Shown: piece after piece, positions 4,954 to 5,391 of the stretch
Numbering within the stretch: position 1 is the stretch's first letter
Layout: every line of letters begins with the position of its first letter
Source: Reyranella sp.
Lineage (GTDB): Bacteria; Pseudomonadota; Alphaproteobacteria; Reyranellales; Reyranellaceae
Direction: 5' to 3'
Length of the DNA: 5,391 nt
Assembly: GCA_016780605.1 (NCBI GenBank)
Contig: JADHLS010000450.1
Coordinates: 1 to 5,391, forward strand
Position numbers and translations under genes: made by a program
The notes under the pieces: model-generated
What the model saw: only the letters and a program-made list of their open reading frames with translations
Told to the model about the DNA's origin: nothing
The model's database searches: none

Positions 4954-5391
4954 TCACTGAACGATGGGGCCCCATACGAATTCAGGCACCCGATAACGAT
5001 AGTCTGTCCCCTTGGCGAGATCGAAGAACGCGTCGTTGTTGAGGTGATTTCGGGCTTCTTGTCTGACCCGTTCAAATGCCGCTTCCTCGGTCGTTATGTC
5101 CTTAAGATCCCGCGTGAGCTGGATGACGATGGAGCCATTCCCCAGCTCCTTAACCCGATGGGCCGGGCAAGACAGCAGCCGCTCGCGAGAAAACAACTCT
5201 ACGTAGGGCTTCCCGAACACCGTCATCCAATAAATGTCCGGCAGCCATTTTCTTAGATCGTGGGTGACCAGGAATAGGTTCTTCTGAGTGTGGGTTGTGT
5301 TCAAGTAGCCGATCGAGTCATTCGCCCTGCCTCTTGGGATTTCCGCCTCTGTGATTTTGTGAATGAAGCCAAAGTCTGCCGAGAGGGCCGT
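4954..5391 (-). CDS. Unrecognised protein, C-terminal part (runs off right edge)
   Basis: The minus-strand frame is open from the window edge to TGA 4956-4954, giving 145 visible residues; the N-terminus is outside. An apparent TTG start at 5304 is not needed, since the frame continues upstream with protein-like sequence. The visible part is balanced in composition, with no membrane segment or signal. It contains a tryptophan/tyrosine-rich stretch (LRKWLPDIYWMTVFGKPYVE), then RERLLSCPAHRVKELGNG, an acidic helix-like region, and a tail with DAFFDLAKG and YRVPEFVWG. I do not recognise a named family; the size and the GKPYVELF...RLLSCPA style remind me of DUF3396-like or immunity-type proteins that neutralise secreted toxins, but this is a weak impression. 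G+C is about 50% (28/60 at 5221-5280; 32/60 at 5281-5340) against about 70% in xerD, pointing to horizontal origin. Confidence 0.65.
   Translation of the reverse strand, partial: TALSADFGFIHKITEAEIPRGRANDSIGYLNTTHTQKNLFLVTHDLRKWLPDIYWMTVFGKPYVELFSRERLLSCPAHRVKELGNGSIVIQLTRDLKDITTEEAAFERVRQEARNHLNNDAFFDLAKGTDYRYRVPEFVWGPIVQ

Noticed and set aside
4401..5075. Minus-strand open frame of 224 codons across the convergent gap
   Set aside because: Most of it is antisense to the MmcQ/YjbR gene and the rest overlaps the edge gene in another frame; no domain is visible. The middle part reads somewhat protein-like but lacks support.

Overview
The window looks like chromosomal DNA of a high-GC alphaproteobacterium. 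Within the xerD coding region a counted 60-base line (961-1020) is 42/60 G+C. The order aroK (divergent), a small membrane protein, xerD, accA is an arrangement I associate with Rhodospirillales/Hyphomicrobiales-type alphaproteobacteria. That placement rests on recalled gene order and protein style, not on a search. Reyranella-like or Bradyrhizobium-like lineages would fit, but I cannot fix the genus.

Left block (1-2401): housekeeping genes. The 5' end of shikimate kinase (aroK, minus strand) leaves the window at the left edge. Divergently transcribed are a 59-aa single-pass membrane protein with a GTG start, the tyrosine recombinase XerD with all six catalytic residues, and the alpha subunit of acetyl-CoA carboxylase carboxyltransferase (AccA). 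The aroK/small-gene intergenic region holds three dyad-symmetric elements, one touching the aroK start codon.

Middle (2402-2837): about 436 bases without a convincing gene. It contains a stem-loop behind accA, an AT-rich patch (23/60 G+C at 2641-2700) with a good sigma70-like promoter facing left towards no recognisable gene, and a long imperfect hairpin just past the stop of the next minus-strand gene, probably its terminator.

Right-centre block (2838-4853): two different Fe(II)/2-oxoglutarate-dependent oxygenases diverge from a 91-bp shared control region. On the minus strand is a TIGR02466-type (2OG-FeII_Oxy_5) protein. On the plus strand is a TauD/TfdA-family dioxygenase closest in style to TfdA (2,4-dichlorophenoxyacetate dioxygenase). 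The latter overlaps by ATGA a small MmcQ/YjbR-family protein. The control region has a tandem GGTGAACC repeat next to a strong Shine-Dalgarno. The substrates of both enzymes are unknown.

Right edge (4854-5391): G+C drops to about 50% (28/60 at 5221-5280). A minus-strand ORF of at least 145 codons runs off the window. I do not recognise it with confidence; its size and feel resemble immunity-type small proteins, and it may be recently acquired. A hairpin separates it from the convergent MmcQ/YjbR gene.

I see no CRISPR array, tRNA, rRNA or insertion sequence. Nothing amounts to a clearly new system; the best leads are the divergent dioxygenase locus and the low-GC edge gene.
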